DNA from: JANQOH01 sp965242575
Lineage (GTDB): Bacteria > Pseudomonadota > Alphaproteobacteria > UBA7887
NCBI GenBank assembly: GCA_965242575.1
Contig: OZ251461.1
Span: 1,302,001 to 1,366,000 of the forward strand
Direction: 5' to 3'
DNA length: 64,000 bases
Shown here: positions 21,706 through 30,015 of the stretch, piece by piece
Layout: the number at the start of each line of letters is the position of its first letter
Position numbering within the stretch: the stretch's first letter is position 1
Translations under genes and position numbers: made by a program
Notes under the pieces: model-generated
What the model saw: only the letters and a program-made list of their open reading frames with translations
What the model was told of the DNA's origin: nothing
Databases searched by the model: none

Positions 21706-22658
21706 CGCGAAGCCCCGGCCGACGCAAGGATGGCGGACAGCGCGGCGCGGCGCGCGTCCGGCCCGGCGGCGCCCCCGGCGCCGTCCAGAACCATATCCGC
21801 CGGGTAGCGGCGGCGGAGCCACGTCAATTGCCGCTTGGCGTAGCGCCGCGTGTCGCGCGCCGCGCGGGCGGCGGCCTCCTCCAATGTCACGGCGCCGGCG
21901 AGCCGGTCGAGCAGCGGCCGGACGCCGAGCGCTTTCATCGCCGGCAGCGCCGGGTCCAGGTCGAGCGCCGCCAGCGCCCGCGCCTCCTCCAGCGCGCCGC
22001 GCGCCAGCATCGCCGCGAAGCGCCGGTCGCAGGCGCGGTAGAGCGCGCCGCGCCCGGGGCGGAGGAGGATGCGGAGGATCGGGCCGGCCAGCGGGTCGTG
22101 GGACTCCGCCCGCCAGTCGGCGAGCGCGCGCCCGCTGGACTCCAGCACCGCCCAGGCGCGCACCGTCCGCTGCGCGTCGCCGGGGGCGAGGCGGCGCGAG
22201 TCCGGGTCGCGGGCGGCGAGTTCGGCGTGGAAAGCGCGCGCGCCGAGCTCGGCGCGGCGGGCGGCGGCGCGGCGGAGGACCTCCGGCGCGACCGGCGGGA
22301 CCGGCGCCAGCCCGTCGGTCAGCGCCGAGACGTAGAGGCCGCTGCCGCCGACGACCAATGCCGTCCGCCCCGCCGCGCGCGCCGCGCGCAGCTCCGCCAG
22401 CGCCAGCGCGCGCCAGCGCCCGACCGAGAACGCCTCCGCCGCCGGCGCGAAGCCGTAAAGCCGGTGCGGCGCGCGCGCCAGCTCCGCCGCCGAGGGGCGC
22501 GCGGTCAGGATCTCGAGCTCGCGATAGACCTGCATCGAGTCGGCGTTGACCAGCACGGCCGGGACGCCCGCGCGCCCCAGGTCCTCCGCCAGCGCCAGCG
22601 CCAGCGCCGACTTGCCGGAGGCGGTCGGCCCGGCGACGACGACGATCGGCGCAGTCAC
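21702..22658 (-). CDS. miaA: tRNA dimethylallyltransferase
   Basis: This enzyme transfers dimethylallyl to A37 of UNN-decoding tRNAs. The P-loop is AGPTASGKSALA, followed by VNADSMQVYRELEILTARPS, VVGGSGLYVSAL and TRRYAKRQLTWLRRR. A GTG at 22658 (VTAPIVVVAGPT) places the P-loop at the usual distance from the N-terminus; an in-frame ATG at 22727 would add 23 residues unlike the family. It is followed after 72 bases by ilvB, a common alphaproteobacterial order. Confidence 0.92.
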   Translation of the reverse strand: MTAPIVVVAGPTASGKSALALALAEDLGRAGVPAVLVNADSMQVYRELEILTARPSAAELARAPHRLYGFAPAAEAFSVGRWRALALAELRAARAAGRTALVVGGSGLYVSALTDGLAPVPPVAPEVLRRAAARRAELGARAFHAELAARDPDSRRLAPGDAQRTVRAWAVLESSGRALADWRAESHDPLAGPILRILLRPGRGALYRACDRRFAAMLARGALEEARALAALDLDPALPAMKALGVRPLLDRLAGAVTLEEAAARAARDTRRYAKRQLTWLRRRYPADMVLDGAGGAAGPDARRAALSAILASAGASR

Positions 22659-22849
22659 GGCGGCGCTGTCACGGCGGCCCGGCCGGCCGTTGCCGGGGGC
22701 GTGGCGCGGGCTTACGATGGCGGCCATGCTGGACTGGCGGCAGGCGATGGCGGGCGCCCGGGAACCGGGGGTCGGCGCGGGCGCGATGCAGACGCTGGCC
22801 GCCGCGCAGCGCGCCTGACCGCCACCCGGGAGGCGCGGCGCGCGCGGCG

Positions 22850-23047
22850 ATGATCCTCTTCCCCGCCCACTTCCTGTTTGTCCCGGCGGCCTGGACGCTC
22901 ATGATCGAATTCGCCTTTCCCGCCGCCTTCGCGCTCGCCGGGGGCGCGCTGAAACGGACGATCCGAACCGCCGGACGGTTCGTCAACACGCCGTTCGTCC
23001 TCGCCCGGTTCGCCGCCCGCCGCCGCAAATTGCGCGCCCGCGCGTGA
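22850..23047 (+). CDS. small hypothetical protein with hydrophobic N-terminus, overlapping cysS
   Basis: This 65-residue frame has a hydrophobic first half (MILFPAHFLFVPAAWTL, then a second apolar stretch to about residue 33) and a strongly basic tail (RFAARRRKLRARA). I do not recognise it. It is listed because its stop overlaps the GTG start of cysS by 4 bases (GTGA), the same coupling used by many gene pairs here. There is no obvious ribosome-binding site. It could instead be untranslated leader. Confidence 0.4.
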   Translation: MILFPAHFLFVPAAWTLMIEFAFPAAFALAGGALKRTIRTAGRFVNTPFVLARFAARRRKLRARA

Positions 23048-24396
23048 CGCTCCGCCTCCACAACACCGCGACCGGCCGCAAGGAGGCGTTCGCGCCGCTC
23101 GACCCATCGCACGTGCGCATGTACGTCTGCGGGCCGACGGTGTACGACCGCCCGCATGTCGGCAACGCCCGCCCGGTGATCGTGTTCGACACGCTCTACC
23201 GCCTGCTCCGGCGCCGCTATCCGCAGGTTACGTACGTCCGCAACGTCACCGACGTCGACGACAAGATCATGGCGGCGGCGGCGGAGAACGGCGAGCCCAT
23301 CGCCGCGCTGACCGAGCGGGTACTGGCCGCGTTCCACGCCGACGCGGCGGCGCTCGGCGCGCTGCCGCCCGGCGTCGAGCCGCGCGCGACCGCGCATATC
23401 GGCGACATGGTCGCCATGATCGAGCGCCTGCTCGAACGCGGCCACGCCTACCGGGCCGAGGGGCACGTGCTGTTCCACGTCCCCGGCATGGCCGATTACG
23501 GCGCGCTGTCGCGGCGCGACCGGTCCGAGACGGCCGCCGGGGCGCGGGTGGAGGCCGCGCCGTGGAAGCGCGACCCGGCCGACTTCGTGCTGTGGAAGCC
23601 GTCGCGCGCCGCCCAGCCGGGGTGGGAGTCGCCGTGGGGGCGCGGGCGGCCGGGCTGGCACATCGAATGCTCGGCGATGAGCGCGCGCTACCTGGGCGAG
23701 AGTTTCGACATCCACGGCGGCGGGCGCGACTTGATCTTCCCGCACCACGAGAACGAGCGCGCGCAAAGCGAATGCGCCCACGGCGCGCCTTTCGCGCGCT
23801 ATTGGGTCCATAACGGCTACGTCACCGCCAGCGGGCGCAAGATGGCGAAGAGCCTGGGCAATTTCGTCACCGTCGCGGACGCGCTCGGCGAGGCGCCCGG
23901 CGAGGCGGTCCGGCTCGCCATGCTCAAGACCCATTACCGCCATCCGTTCGACTGGAGCTCCGCCGCCGTCGCCGAGGCCCGGCGCGAACTCGACCGCTTC
24001 TACCGCGCGCTCGCGGCGCATCCCGGCCCGCCGCCGGCGGCGGACTCGCCGGCCCCGCCGGAAGTGGAGGCGGCGCTGGACGACGACCTCAACACGCCGC
24101 GCGCGCTCGCCGCCCTGCATCGCCTGGCGGGCGCAGGCGGAGCGGCGGCGGCGGACGCGCTGCGCCGCGCCGGCCCCGCGCTCGGCCTCCTCGCGCGCGC
24201 CCCGGAGGAATGGTTGCGGGGGGGCGGGGAGGGCGTCCTTTCTCCGGCGCGGATCGAGGCGCTGGTAAAGGAGCGGCGGGCGGCGCGGACGGCGCGCGAC
24301 TTCGCCGAGGCCGACCGCATCCGCGCCGAACTGGCGGCGCAAGGCGTGCTGCTGGAGGACAAGCCCGGCGGCGCGACCGAATGGCGGCGGGCGTGA
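23044..24396 (+). CDS. cysS: cysteinyl-tRNA synthetase
   Basis: This 450-residue class Ia synthetase charges tRNA-Cys. The zinc-ligand Cys is in MYVCGPTVYDRPHVGNARP, where HVGN is the HIGH-type motif. The second zinc site lies in GWHIECSAMS and the His/Glu pair in FPHHENERAQSE. The KMSKS loop reads GRKMAKSLGNF at about residue 266, with Ala replacing the first Ser. The GTG start overlaps the small upstream frame; the next good start would remove the HIGH region. Confidence 0.96.
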   Translation: MTLRLHNTATGRKEAFAPLDPSHVRMYVCGPTVYDRPHVGNARPVIVFDTLYRLLRRRYPQVTYVRNVTDVDDKIMAAAAENGEPIAALTERVLAAFHADAAALGALPPGVEPRATAHIGDMVAMIERLLERGHAYRAEGHVLFHVPGMADYGALSRRDRSETAAGARVEAAPWKRDPADFVLWKPSRAAQPGWESPWGRGRPGWHIECSAMSARYLGESFDIHGGGRDLIFPHHENERAQSECAHGAPFARYWVHNGYVTASGRKMAKSLGNFVTVADALGEAPGEAVRLAMLKTHYRHPFDWSSAAVAEARRELDRFYRALAAHPGPPPAADSPAPPEVEAALDDDLNTPRALAALHRLAGAGGAAAADALRRAGPALGLLARAPEEWLRGGGEGVLSPARIEALVKERRAARTARDFAEADRIRAELAAQGVLLEDKPGGATEWRRA

Positions 24397-24421
24397 CCGG
24401 CGCCAACCGCTGACCGGCGCG

Positions 24422-25237
24422 GTGGCGGGGACCGACCGCCGCGCGCGCGCGGCGCCGGGGGCGCCGCCAGGGGCGGCGCTCCGCCCGGCCGTCGTGCTCG
24501 ACCGCCCGCAGCTGGGCGAGAACATCGGCGCGGCGGCGCGGGCGATGGGCAATTTCGGCCTCGACGAGCTCCGCCTCGTCGCCCCGCGCGACGGCTGGCC
24601 CAACCCGGCGGCGCGGGCGCGCGCGGCCGGCGCCGACGGGGTGCTCGACGAAGCCGCCGCGTTCGACCGCCTCGACGACGCCCTCGCCGACCGCCGCCTG
24701 GTGCTGGCGGCGACGGCGCGGCCGCGCGACATGGCGGCGCGCGTCGTCGGCCCGCCCGAGGCGGCGGCGATGCTGCGCGCCGCCGCCGCGCGCGGCGAAT
24801 CCTCGGCGGTGGTGTTCGGGCGCGAGAGCTCGGGCCTCTCCAACGACGACGTGGCGCGCGCCGACGCCGTCCTCGCCATCCCCGGCGAACCCGGCTTCTC
24901 GTCGCTCAACCTGGCGATGGCGGTGCTGCTGGTCGCCTGGGAATGGCGCCGCGCGGCGCTGGACCCGCCGCGCCCGGACCCCGCCCCGCCCGGCGGCCGC
25001 GCCGCGCCGAAATCCGCGCTGGCGGGCCTGTTCGCGCAGCTGGAGGACGCGCTCGACGCGGCCGGGTTCTTCCGCTCCGCCGCCATGCGGCCGCGGATCG
25101 CGCGCAACCTGCGCGTCCTGCTCCAGCGCGCGCGCCTCTCCGAACAGGAGGTGCGCACGCTGCGCGGCGTCGTCGGCGCGCTGGCGCGGCCGCGCTTGAC
25201 GCCGCCGCCGGAGCGGGGTAAGGAGGGCGCGCCTTGA
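24422..25237 (+). CDS. trmJ: TrmJ-like tRNA/rRNA 2'-O-methyltransferase (SPOUT)
   Basis: This 271-residue protein has an N-terminal SPOUT domain. RPQLGENIGAAARAMGNFGL is motif 1, VVFGRESSGLSNDD is motif 2 and IPGEPGFSSLNLAMAVLLVAWE is motif 3. A C-terminal helical region (about 195-265) is typical of TrmJ, which modifies the ribose at position 32 of several tRNAs. The GTG start at 24422 is provisional; the first 20 residues are Ala/Arg-rich and poorly conserved. It precedes rpsD by 40 bases. Confidence 0.88.
   Translation: MAGTDRRARAAPGAPPGAALRPAVVLDRPQLGENIGAAARAMGNFGLDELRLVAPRDGWPNPAARARAAGADGVLDEAAAFDRLDDALADRRLVLAATARPRDMAARVVGPPEAAAMLRAAAARGESSAVVFGRESSGLSNDDVARADAVLAIPGEPGFSSLNLAMAVLLVAWEWRRAALDPPRPDPAPPGGRAAPKSALAGLFAQLEDALDAAGFFRSAAMRPRIARNLRVLLQRARLSEQEVRTLRGVVGALARPRLTPPPERGKEGAP
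25196..25224 (+). promoter_or_regulatory. candidate rpsD promoter inside trmJ
   Basis: TTGACG (25196..25201) and TAAGGA (25219..25224) are 17 bases apart, within the last codons of trmJ and about 53 bases before rpsD. It would allow expression of rpsD independent of trmJ. The match to consensus is moderate. Confidence 0.35.
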
Positions 25238-25277
25238 GCGGGCGGCGCTTCCGCCGCGCCGCGTGTCCGGAGCGTCC

Positions 25278-25892
25278 ATGAGCAAGCGCAGATCGTCGAA
25301 ATACAAACTCGACCGCCGCCTGGGGGTCAATCTGTGGGGGCGGGCCAAGAGCCCCATCAACCGGCGCGAATACGGGCCGGGAGAGCACGGCCAGCGGCGC
25401 CGCAAGATCTCCGACTTCGGCGCCCAGCTGCAAGCCAAGCAGACGCTGAAGGGCCATTACGGCGAGATCACCGAGAAGCAATTCCGCCGCGTGTACGCCG
25501 AGGCGGTGCGCCGGCGCGGTGACACGGTGCAGAACTTGGTCGGCCTGCTGGAGCGCCGCCTCGACATGGCGGTGTACCGCATGAACTTCGCGCCGACGAT
25601 CTTCGCCGCGCGCCAGATCGTGAACCACGGGCACATCCTGGTGAACGGCCGCCGCGTGACCGTCGCGAGCTACCGCGTGGACGAGGGCGACACGCTGGAG
25701 GTGCGCGCGAAGTCGAAACAGCACCCGCTGATACTCGAGACCGCGCAGCACCCGGAGCGCGAGGCGCCCGACTACGTCGAGGTGGATCTGGACAAGCTGA
25801 AGGGCGTGTGGCTGCGCCAGCCGGAGTTCGGCGAGATCCCCTATCCGGCGCGGATGGAGCCCAACCTGGTCATCGAATACTACTCGCGCTGA
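25278..25892 (+). CDS. rpsD: 30S ribosomal protein uS4
   Basis: This 204-residue primary 16S rRNA-binding protein has YKLDRRLGVNLWGRAKSP at the N-terminus, LQAKQTLKGHYGEITEKQF, and the S4 domain with LERRLDMAVYRMNFA and RQIVNHGHILVNGRRV. ATG at 25278 (MSKRRSSKYK) is the family start; an upstream in-frame start would add five residues. There is no zinc-binding Cys cluster, so this is the C-minus type. Confidence 0.97.
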   Translation: MSKRRSSKYKLDRRLGVNLWGRAKSPINRREYGPGEHGQRRRKISDFGAQLQAKQTLKGHYGEITEKQFRRVYAEAVRRRGDTVQNLVGLLERRLDMAVYRMNFAPTIFAARQIVNHGHILVNGRRVTVASYRVDEGDTLEVRAKSKQHPLILETAQHPEREAPDYVEVDLDKLKGVWLRQPEFGEIPYPARMEPNLVIEYYSR

Positions 25893-25917
25893 CGGCGGCT
25901 CCGGCCGGTTCGGCTAC

Positions 25918-25994
25918 TGGTCGGGGCGGCCGGATTCGAACCGGCGACCCTCTGCTCCCAAAGCAGATGCGCTACCAGGCTGCGCCACGCCCCG
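25918..25994 (-). tRNA. tRNA-Pro (TGG)
   Basis: This is a 77-base cloverleaf on the minus strand. The acceptor CGGGGCG pairs with CGCCCCG, the anticodon loop contains TTTGGGA (anticodon TGG), the T arm is GGTTCGAATCC, and CCA is encoded at 25918..25920. It is convergent with rpsD. Confidence 0.97.
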
Positions 25995-26101
25995 CCGCCC
26001 GGCACTCTACGCCAGAGGCGCGGCGCGCGCCACGCCGGTCCGCTTGCGGCCCTCCGCGCGCCGCCGCTAATTGACGGTGGCCTGTCTCGGGGGAGCGCCG
26101 A

Positions 26102-28171
26102 ATGCGCCTGCTTCTGTGGATTTGCGGAACCGCCGCCCTGCTGGCGGCCGGCGCGGTCGCGGCGCTTCCCGTCGTCGCGAACGGCGAATGGGCGCGGCGC
26201 CTCGTCGCCGACACCGCGCGCGACGCCGTCGGCGGCGAACTGACTTTCGGCCGGATCGGCTTCCGGCTCCCCACCCTGTCGCTGGTCGTGGACGACGTAG
26301 CCCTCGCCGGCGGCGGCGCGGAGGCGCATGTCGGCGAACTCGCGCTCGGCCTCGACGCCGGCGCGCTGCTCTCCGGCCGCGTCGTCGTCGACAGGATCGT
26401 CGTCGCCGATCCCCGGATTACCGTCCGCGCCGCGGGGCCAGAGGACGATGCGGGCTCCCCGGAACCCGCCGGCGGCGGCGCGGACGCGCCGGCGGAAACG
26501 GCGGAGGCCGCCGCCGCAGCGCCGCACATCGCCGTCCGGTCGTTCCGTCTGGTTCGCGGCGAACTGGTCTGGCGCGGCGCCGGCGGCGCGGAGGCGTTCG
26601 CGCTGTCCGACATCGACATCACCGCGCCGGGGCCGGCGCGCCCGGTCCGCCTAACGGCGCGCGCGGTCGTCGACGGCATGCCGATGGCGCTGGAGGCGAC
26701 GCTGGAGGACCGCGACGCGGTGCTCGCGGCGGAGCCGTTCGACGTCGCGGCGGCGGTCGACTCCGAATTCGCGCGCGTGACCTATGAAGGGACCGCCCGC
26801 GCCGCTGGCCCGGCGGGCTTCGACGGCGCGCTCACGGCCCGGACGGACTCCGTCGGCGCGCTGCTGGCGCAGCTCGGGTCGCCGCTGCCGGAATCGATGG
26901 CGGACCCGGGCGAGGCCCGCCTCGAGGCGCGGGCGAGTCTCGACGGCGGCGGAGTCGTCGCGCTCCGCGGCGCGGTGCTCAAGGGCGCGGCGTTCGCGGC
27001 GGCGGGGAGCGCCAGTTTCGCGGCCGGCGACGTTCCCTCCATCGCCGCGGAGCTCGAGCTGTCCCGCCTCGACCTCGACGCGCTGCTTCCCATCTCCGCC
27101 GCCGCCGAAACGGCGCCCGAGGCCGCGCCCGCCGCCGGAGCGGCGCCCGCCGCCGCCGAAACGGCGCCCGAAGGCTGGAGCGCCGAACCCATCGACGCCG
27201 CCGGATTGCGCGGCCTCGACGCCGACATCCGCATCGCCGCCGCCGATGTGCGCTACCGCAGCATGGCGTTGGAGCGCGCCGAGCTGTCCGCCCGCCTGTC
27301 CGGCGGCGCGCTGCGCGTGGCGGTCGCGAACGCCGCGCTGGAATCCGGCGGGACCGTGGAGGCGAACGCGGCCGTCGACGCGTCCGGCGCCGCGCTCGCG
27401 GTGGAGTTCCGGATCGCCGCCGCCGGGGTCGCCTTGCAATCGCCGCTCGCCGCTTTCGCGGGGACGGACATGCTGTCCGGCGCGGCGGAGCTGTCGGCGC
27501 ACGGCGCGAGCCGCGGCGCGAGCATGGCCGAACTGGTCGCGGCGCTGGACGGCGGCGGCGCGCTGCGCGTCGTCGACGGCGCGGTCGAGGGGATCTCGCT
27601 GGAGGGGGTGGACATCGCCGGCGCCCTGGACAGCGCCGCCGCCGCCATCCTCGACATCGACGATGGCGGGCGGGCGCGAACCCTTTTCGACTCGCTGGAC
27701 GCCACCTTCGCCGTGAACCATGGCGCGGTCGCCAACGACGATCTCGAGGTTCGCGCGCCGTTGTTCCGCGCGTCCGGCGCGGGCCGGGCGGCGCTGCCGG
27801 CGCGGACGCTGGATTACCGCGTCTCCGCCACCCTGGCGGCGCAAGGCGTGGGCGACAACGTCCTTGCCGACATCCCCATCCCGGTCCGCGCGTCCGGCCC
27901 ATGGGAGTCGCTCGCCTGGGATGTCGATTGGGAGAGCGTGCTGGCCGCCGTCGCGACCGACCCGGCGCGCGCCGCCGCCCTCCCCGCCGGCTTGGCGCTG
28001 GGCGCGGCCGAACTGGGAGTCGCGCTGCCGGCCGCGCTGCTGGAGGGCGGGGCCGCCGGCCTGGGCGCCATTCTGGAGGAGGCGCTCGCGCCCCCGGAGG
28101 ACGGCGAGGACGGGCCGGCGCTCCCCATTCCCGACCCCATCGACCTGTTGGGCGATCTTCTCGACCGGTAG
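26102..28171 (+). CDS. AsmA family protein
   Basis: This 689-residue protein has a single N-terminal hydrophobic segment (LLLWICGTAALLAAGAVAALPVV, split at about residues 3-25) and an otherwise periplasmic body. It has the AsmA pattern of long beta-rich repeats: FGRIGFRLPTLSLVVDDVAL near the start, and the C-terminal AsmA-like block with DGAVEGISLEGVDIAG, DSLDATFAVNHGAVAND and LRASGAGRAALPARTLDY-type strands. AsmA proteins belong to the bridge-like lipid-transport superfamily between inner and outer membranes. An Ala/Pro/Glu-rich linker (residues 340-360) contains a short repeated unit. It is monocistronic between two convergent tRNAs. Confidence 0.82.
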   Translation: MRLLLWICGTAALLAAGAVAALPVVANGEWARRLVADTARDAVGGELTFGRIGFRLPTLSLVVDDVALAGGGAEAHVGELALGLDAGALLSGRVVVDRIVVADPRITVRAAGPEDDAGSPEPAGGGADAPAETAEAAAAAPHIAVRSFRLVRGELVWRGAGGAEAFALSDIDITAPGPARPVRLTARAVVDGMPMALEATLEDRDAVLAAEPFDVAAAVDSEFARVTYEGTARAAGPAGFDGALTARTDSVGALLAQLGSPLPESMADPGEARLEARASLDGGGVVALRGAVLKGAAFAAAGSASFAAGDVPSIAAELELSRLDLDALLPISAAAETAPEAAPAAGAAPAAAETAPEGWSAEPIDAAGLRGLDADIRIAAADVRYRSMALERAELSARLSGGALRVAVANAALESGGTVEANAAVDASGAALAVEFRIAAAGVALQSPLAAFAGTDMLSGAAELSAHGASRGASMAELVAALDGGGALRVVDGAVEGISLEGVDIAGALDSAAAAILDIDDGGRARTLFDSLDATFAVNHGAVANDDLEVRAPLFRASGAGRAALPARTLDYRVSATLAAQGVGDNVLADIPIPVRASGPWESLAWDVDWESVLAAVATDPARAAALPAGLALGAAELGVALPAALLEGGAAGLGAILEEALAPPEDGEDGPALPIPDPIDLLGDLLDR

Positions 28172-28179
28172 GCGGCGGT

Positions 28180-28256
28180 TGGTGGGCCCGGCAGGACTCG
28201 AACCTGCGACAACACCGTTATGAGCGGCGCGTTCTGACCGACTGAACTACGGGCCC
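28180..28256 (-). tRNA. tRNA with CAT anticodon (tRNA-Ile2 or elongator tRNA-Met)
   Basis: This 77-base cloverleaf has acceptor GGGCCCG pairing with CGGGCCC, anticodon loop CTCATAA, T arm GGTTCGAGTCC and encoded CCA (28180..28182). The acceptor and T stems resemble tRNA-Ile(CAU), whose C34 is changed to lysidine, more than elongator Met. The initiator is excluded because position 1-72 is a G-C pair. The identity cannot be settled by eye. Confidence 0.93.
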
Positions 28257-28361
28257 GGCGCCATCCTATCGAACATCCCCCGCCCCGTGGCAAGCGCCTG
28301 CGCTTGACGGCCCCGCGGCCGGCCCGAAAATGGGCCCGCGACACGAACCGGGAATTGCCCC

Positions 28362-29912
28362 ATGCCCGCCCTTCTCGCCGGCCTCGCTTTCGCCCTTGCG
28401 GCGTCGGTGTCCGGCGCCGTTTTCGCCGATGCGAACGACGACCTGCGCGCCGCGGCGGGGGAGGGACCCGTCGCTCGCGTGCAGGCGGCGTTGTCGGCGG
28501 GCGCGGACCCGAACGCGCGCGGCCTATGGAACGGCCAAACGCCGCTTCACCGAGCGGCCAAAGGCAACGACGACCCGGCGGTCATCGCCGCGCTGCTCGA
28601 CGCCGGGGCCGACCCGAACGCGCGTAACGAAGAAAACGAAACGCCGTTTCATTGGTCGGTGGCGGCGGATCGCGGTTCGGCGGAGATTGCGGCGTTTCTC
28701 GCCGCCGGAGCGGATCCCGAAGCGCGCACAGCGGATGGCGAAACGCCGCTTCACTGGGCGGCGATCTGGAGTCGCGATGCGGCGACGATGATCGCGTTGC
28801 TTGAGGCCGTAATCGCTCCAGGCGCCCGTGTCGCGGGGGACGGAGAGCCGCTCGACTGGGCAGAGGCGATGGAGGCGCTGCCTGAAAGCGGCGTAGAGTC
28901 GAATACGCGCGTCGAGTATGGCTTGTTCCTGGCGGCCGGAATGGGGACCGTCGCCGACGTGAAGGCGGCATTGTCCATAGGGGCGGCTCCGAACGTTCGT
29001 GCTCAATTCGGCGTAACCCCGCTTCATCGGGCAGCTGTGTATAACGCCGATCCGGCGGTTGTCGCCGCGCTGTTGGAAGCCGGTGCGAACCCGAACGCGC
29101 GTGCTGAAAATGGGGTTACGCCGCTCCATGAGGCGGCCGCGCATAACGGCAATGCGAAAGCTGTTGCCGCGCTCCTCGAAGCCGGAGCTGATCCGAACGC
29201 GCGTGACGAGAGAGGCGAAACGCCGCTCCATAGGGCGGCGATGTATAATGACGATCCGGAAGCGGTCGCCGCGTTGCTGGAAGCCGACGCGGACCCGAGC
29301 GTGCATGACGAGAGCGGTGAAACGCCGCTCCATGAAGCGGCAAGATACAGCGAAAATTCGGCAGTCGTCGTTGCGTTGCTGGAAGCTGGCGCGGATCCGA
29401 ACGCGCGCACCGAAGCGCTCGGCGCAACGTCGCTTCATAAGGCGGCGCACAACGACAATTCGGCGATCGCGGCCGCGCTGCTGGAAGCCGGCGCGGATCC
29501 GAACGCACGCACCGAGACGCTTGGCGAAACGCCGCTTCATAAGGCGGTTACGCACCACGGCGATCCGGCGGTGGCCGCGGCGCTGCTCGGCGCCGGAGCG
29601 GATCCGAACGTGGCCAATCTATTCGGCGAAACGCCGCTTCATAGGGCTGTGTGGAACGACGATCCGGCGGTACCCGCGGCGCTGCTTAAGGCTGGGGCGG
29701 ATCCGAACGCGCGAGATGGAGACGGTAAAACGCCACTCCATCGGGCGGCATGGAGCGACCATCCCGCGGTCATTGCTGCGTTACTCGAAGCCGGGGCGGA
29801 CCCGAACGCGCGAGACCATGAGGACAAGCTTCCTTTCGACTATGCGAAGGAGAACGCCGCGTTGAAGGGGAGCGAGGTTTATTGGCGCCTGAACGACGCC
29901 CGGTTTGAGTAG
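28362..29912 (+). CDS. exported ankyrin-repeat protein
   Basis: This 516-residue protein starts with a Sec signal peptide (LLAGLAFALAASVSGAVFA, cleavage likely near residue 22). The rest is about 13 ankyrin units of 33-35 residues with the GETPLHRAA and VAALLEAGADPNAR consensus. One degenerate stretch (about residues 150-195, GEPLDWAEA) splits the array into 4 and 8 units. The final unit is capped by LPFDYAKEN. There is no other domain. The second half of the gene is visibly less GC-rich than its neighbours. Export to the periplasm or beyond is predicted, and it probably binds a protein partner. Such proteins are frequent in host-associated bacteria, but no secretion system is nearby. Confidence 0.85.
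   Translation: MPALLAGLAFALAASVSGAVFADANDDLRAAAGEGPVARVQAALSAGADPNARGLWNGQTPLHRAAKGNDDPAVIAALLDAGADPNARNEENETPFHWSVAADRGSAEIAAFLAAGADPEARTADGETPLHWAAIWSRDAATMIALLEAVIAPGARVAGDGEPLDWAEAMEALPESGVESNTRVEYGLFLAAGMGTVADVKAALSIGAAPNVRAQFGVTPLHRAAVYNADPAVVAALLEAGANPNARAENGVTPLHEAAAHNGNAKAVAALLEAGADPNARDERGETPLHRAAMYNDDPEAVAALLEADADPSVHDESGETPLHEAARYSENSAVVVALLEAGADPNARTEALGATSLHKAAHNDNSAIAAALLEAGADPNARTETLGETPLHKAVTHHGDPAVAAALLGAGADPNVANLFGETPLHRAVWNDDPAVPAALLKAGADPNARDGDGKTPLHRAAWSDHPAVIAALLEAGADPNARDHEDKLPFDYAKENAALKGSEVYWRLNDARFE
28500..29860 (+). repeat. tandem ankyrin-coding DNA repeats
   Basis: The DNA repeats with a period of about 99-105 bases. The block encoding CTGGAAGCCGGCGCGGATCC followed by GAACGC recurs in near-identical form between 29060 and 29810. 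The later copies (29390-29510) are closest to each other, which suggests recent unit duplication. Confidence 0.8.
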
Positions 29913-30015
29913 CGCCTCGCGGCGACGCGCGCGGCGCTTTGGGCGTATCCCCTCGCCCGGGACCGCCCTCGACGGCGGCGGCGGGGCGGGTAATATCGCG
30001 GCGGGAGGCCGCCTC

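Noticed and set aside
22728..22818. Short plus-strand frame starting MAAMLDWRQAM before the cysS region
   Set aside because: It is only about 30 codons, without a ribosome-binding site or downstream coupling, and overlaps the possible miaA leader.
28500..29860. Regular about 100-base DNA repeats as a CRISPR array
   Set aside because: The repeats encode ankyrin units in frame, have no unique spacers of fixed length, and there are no cas genes.
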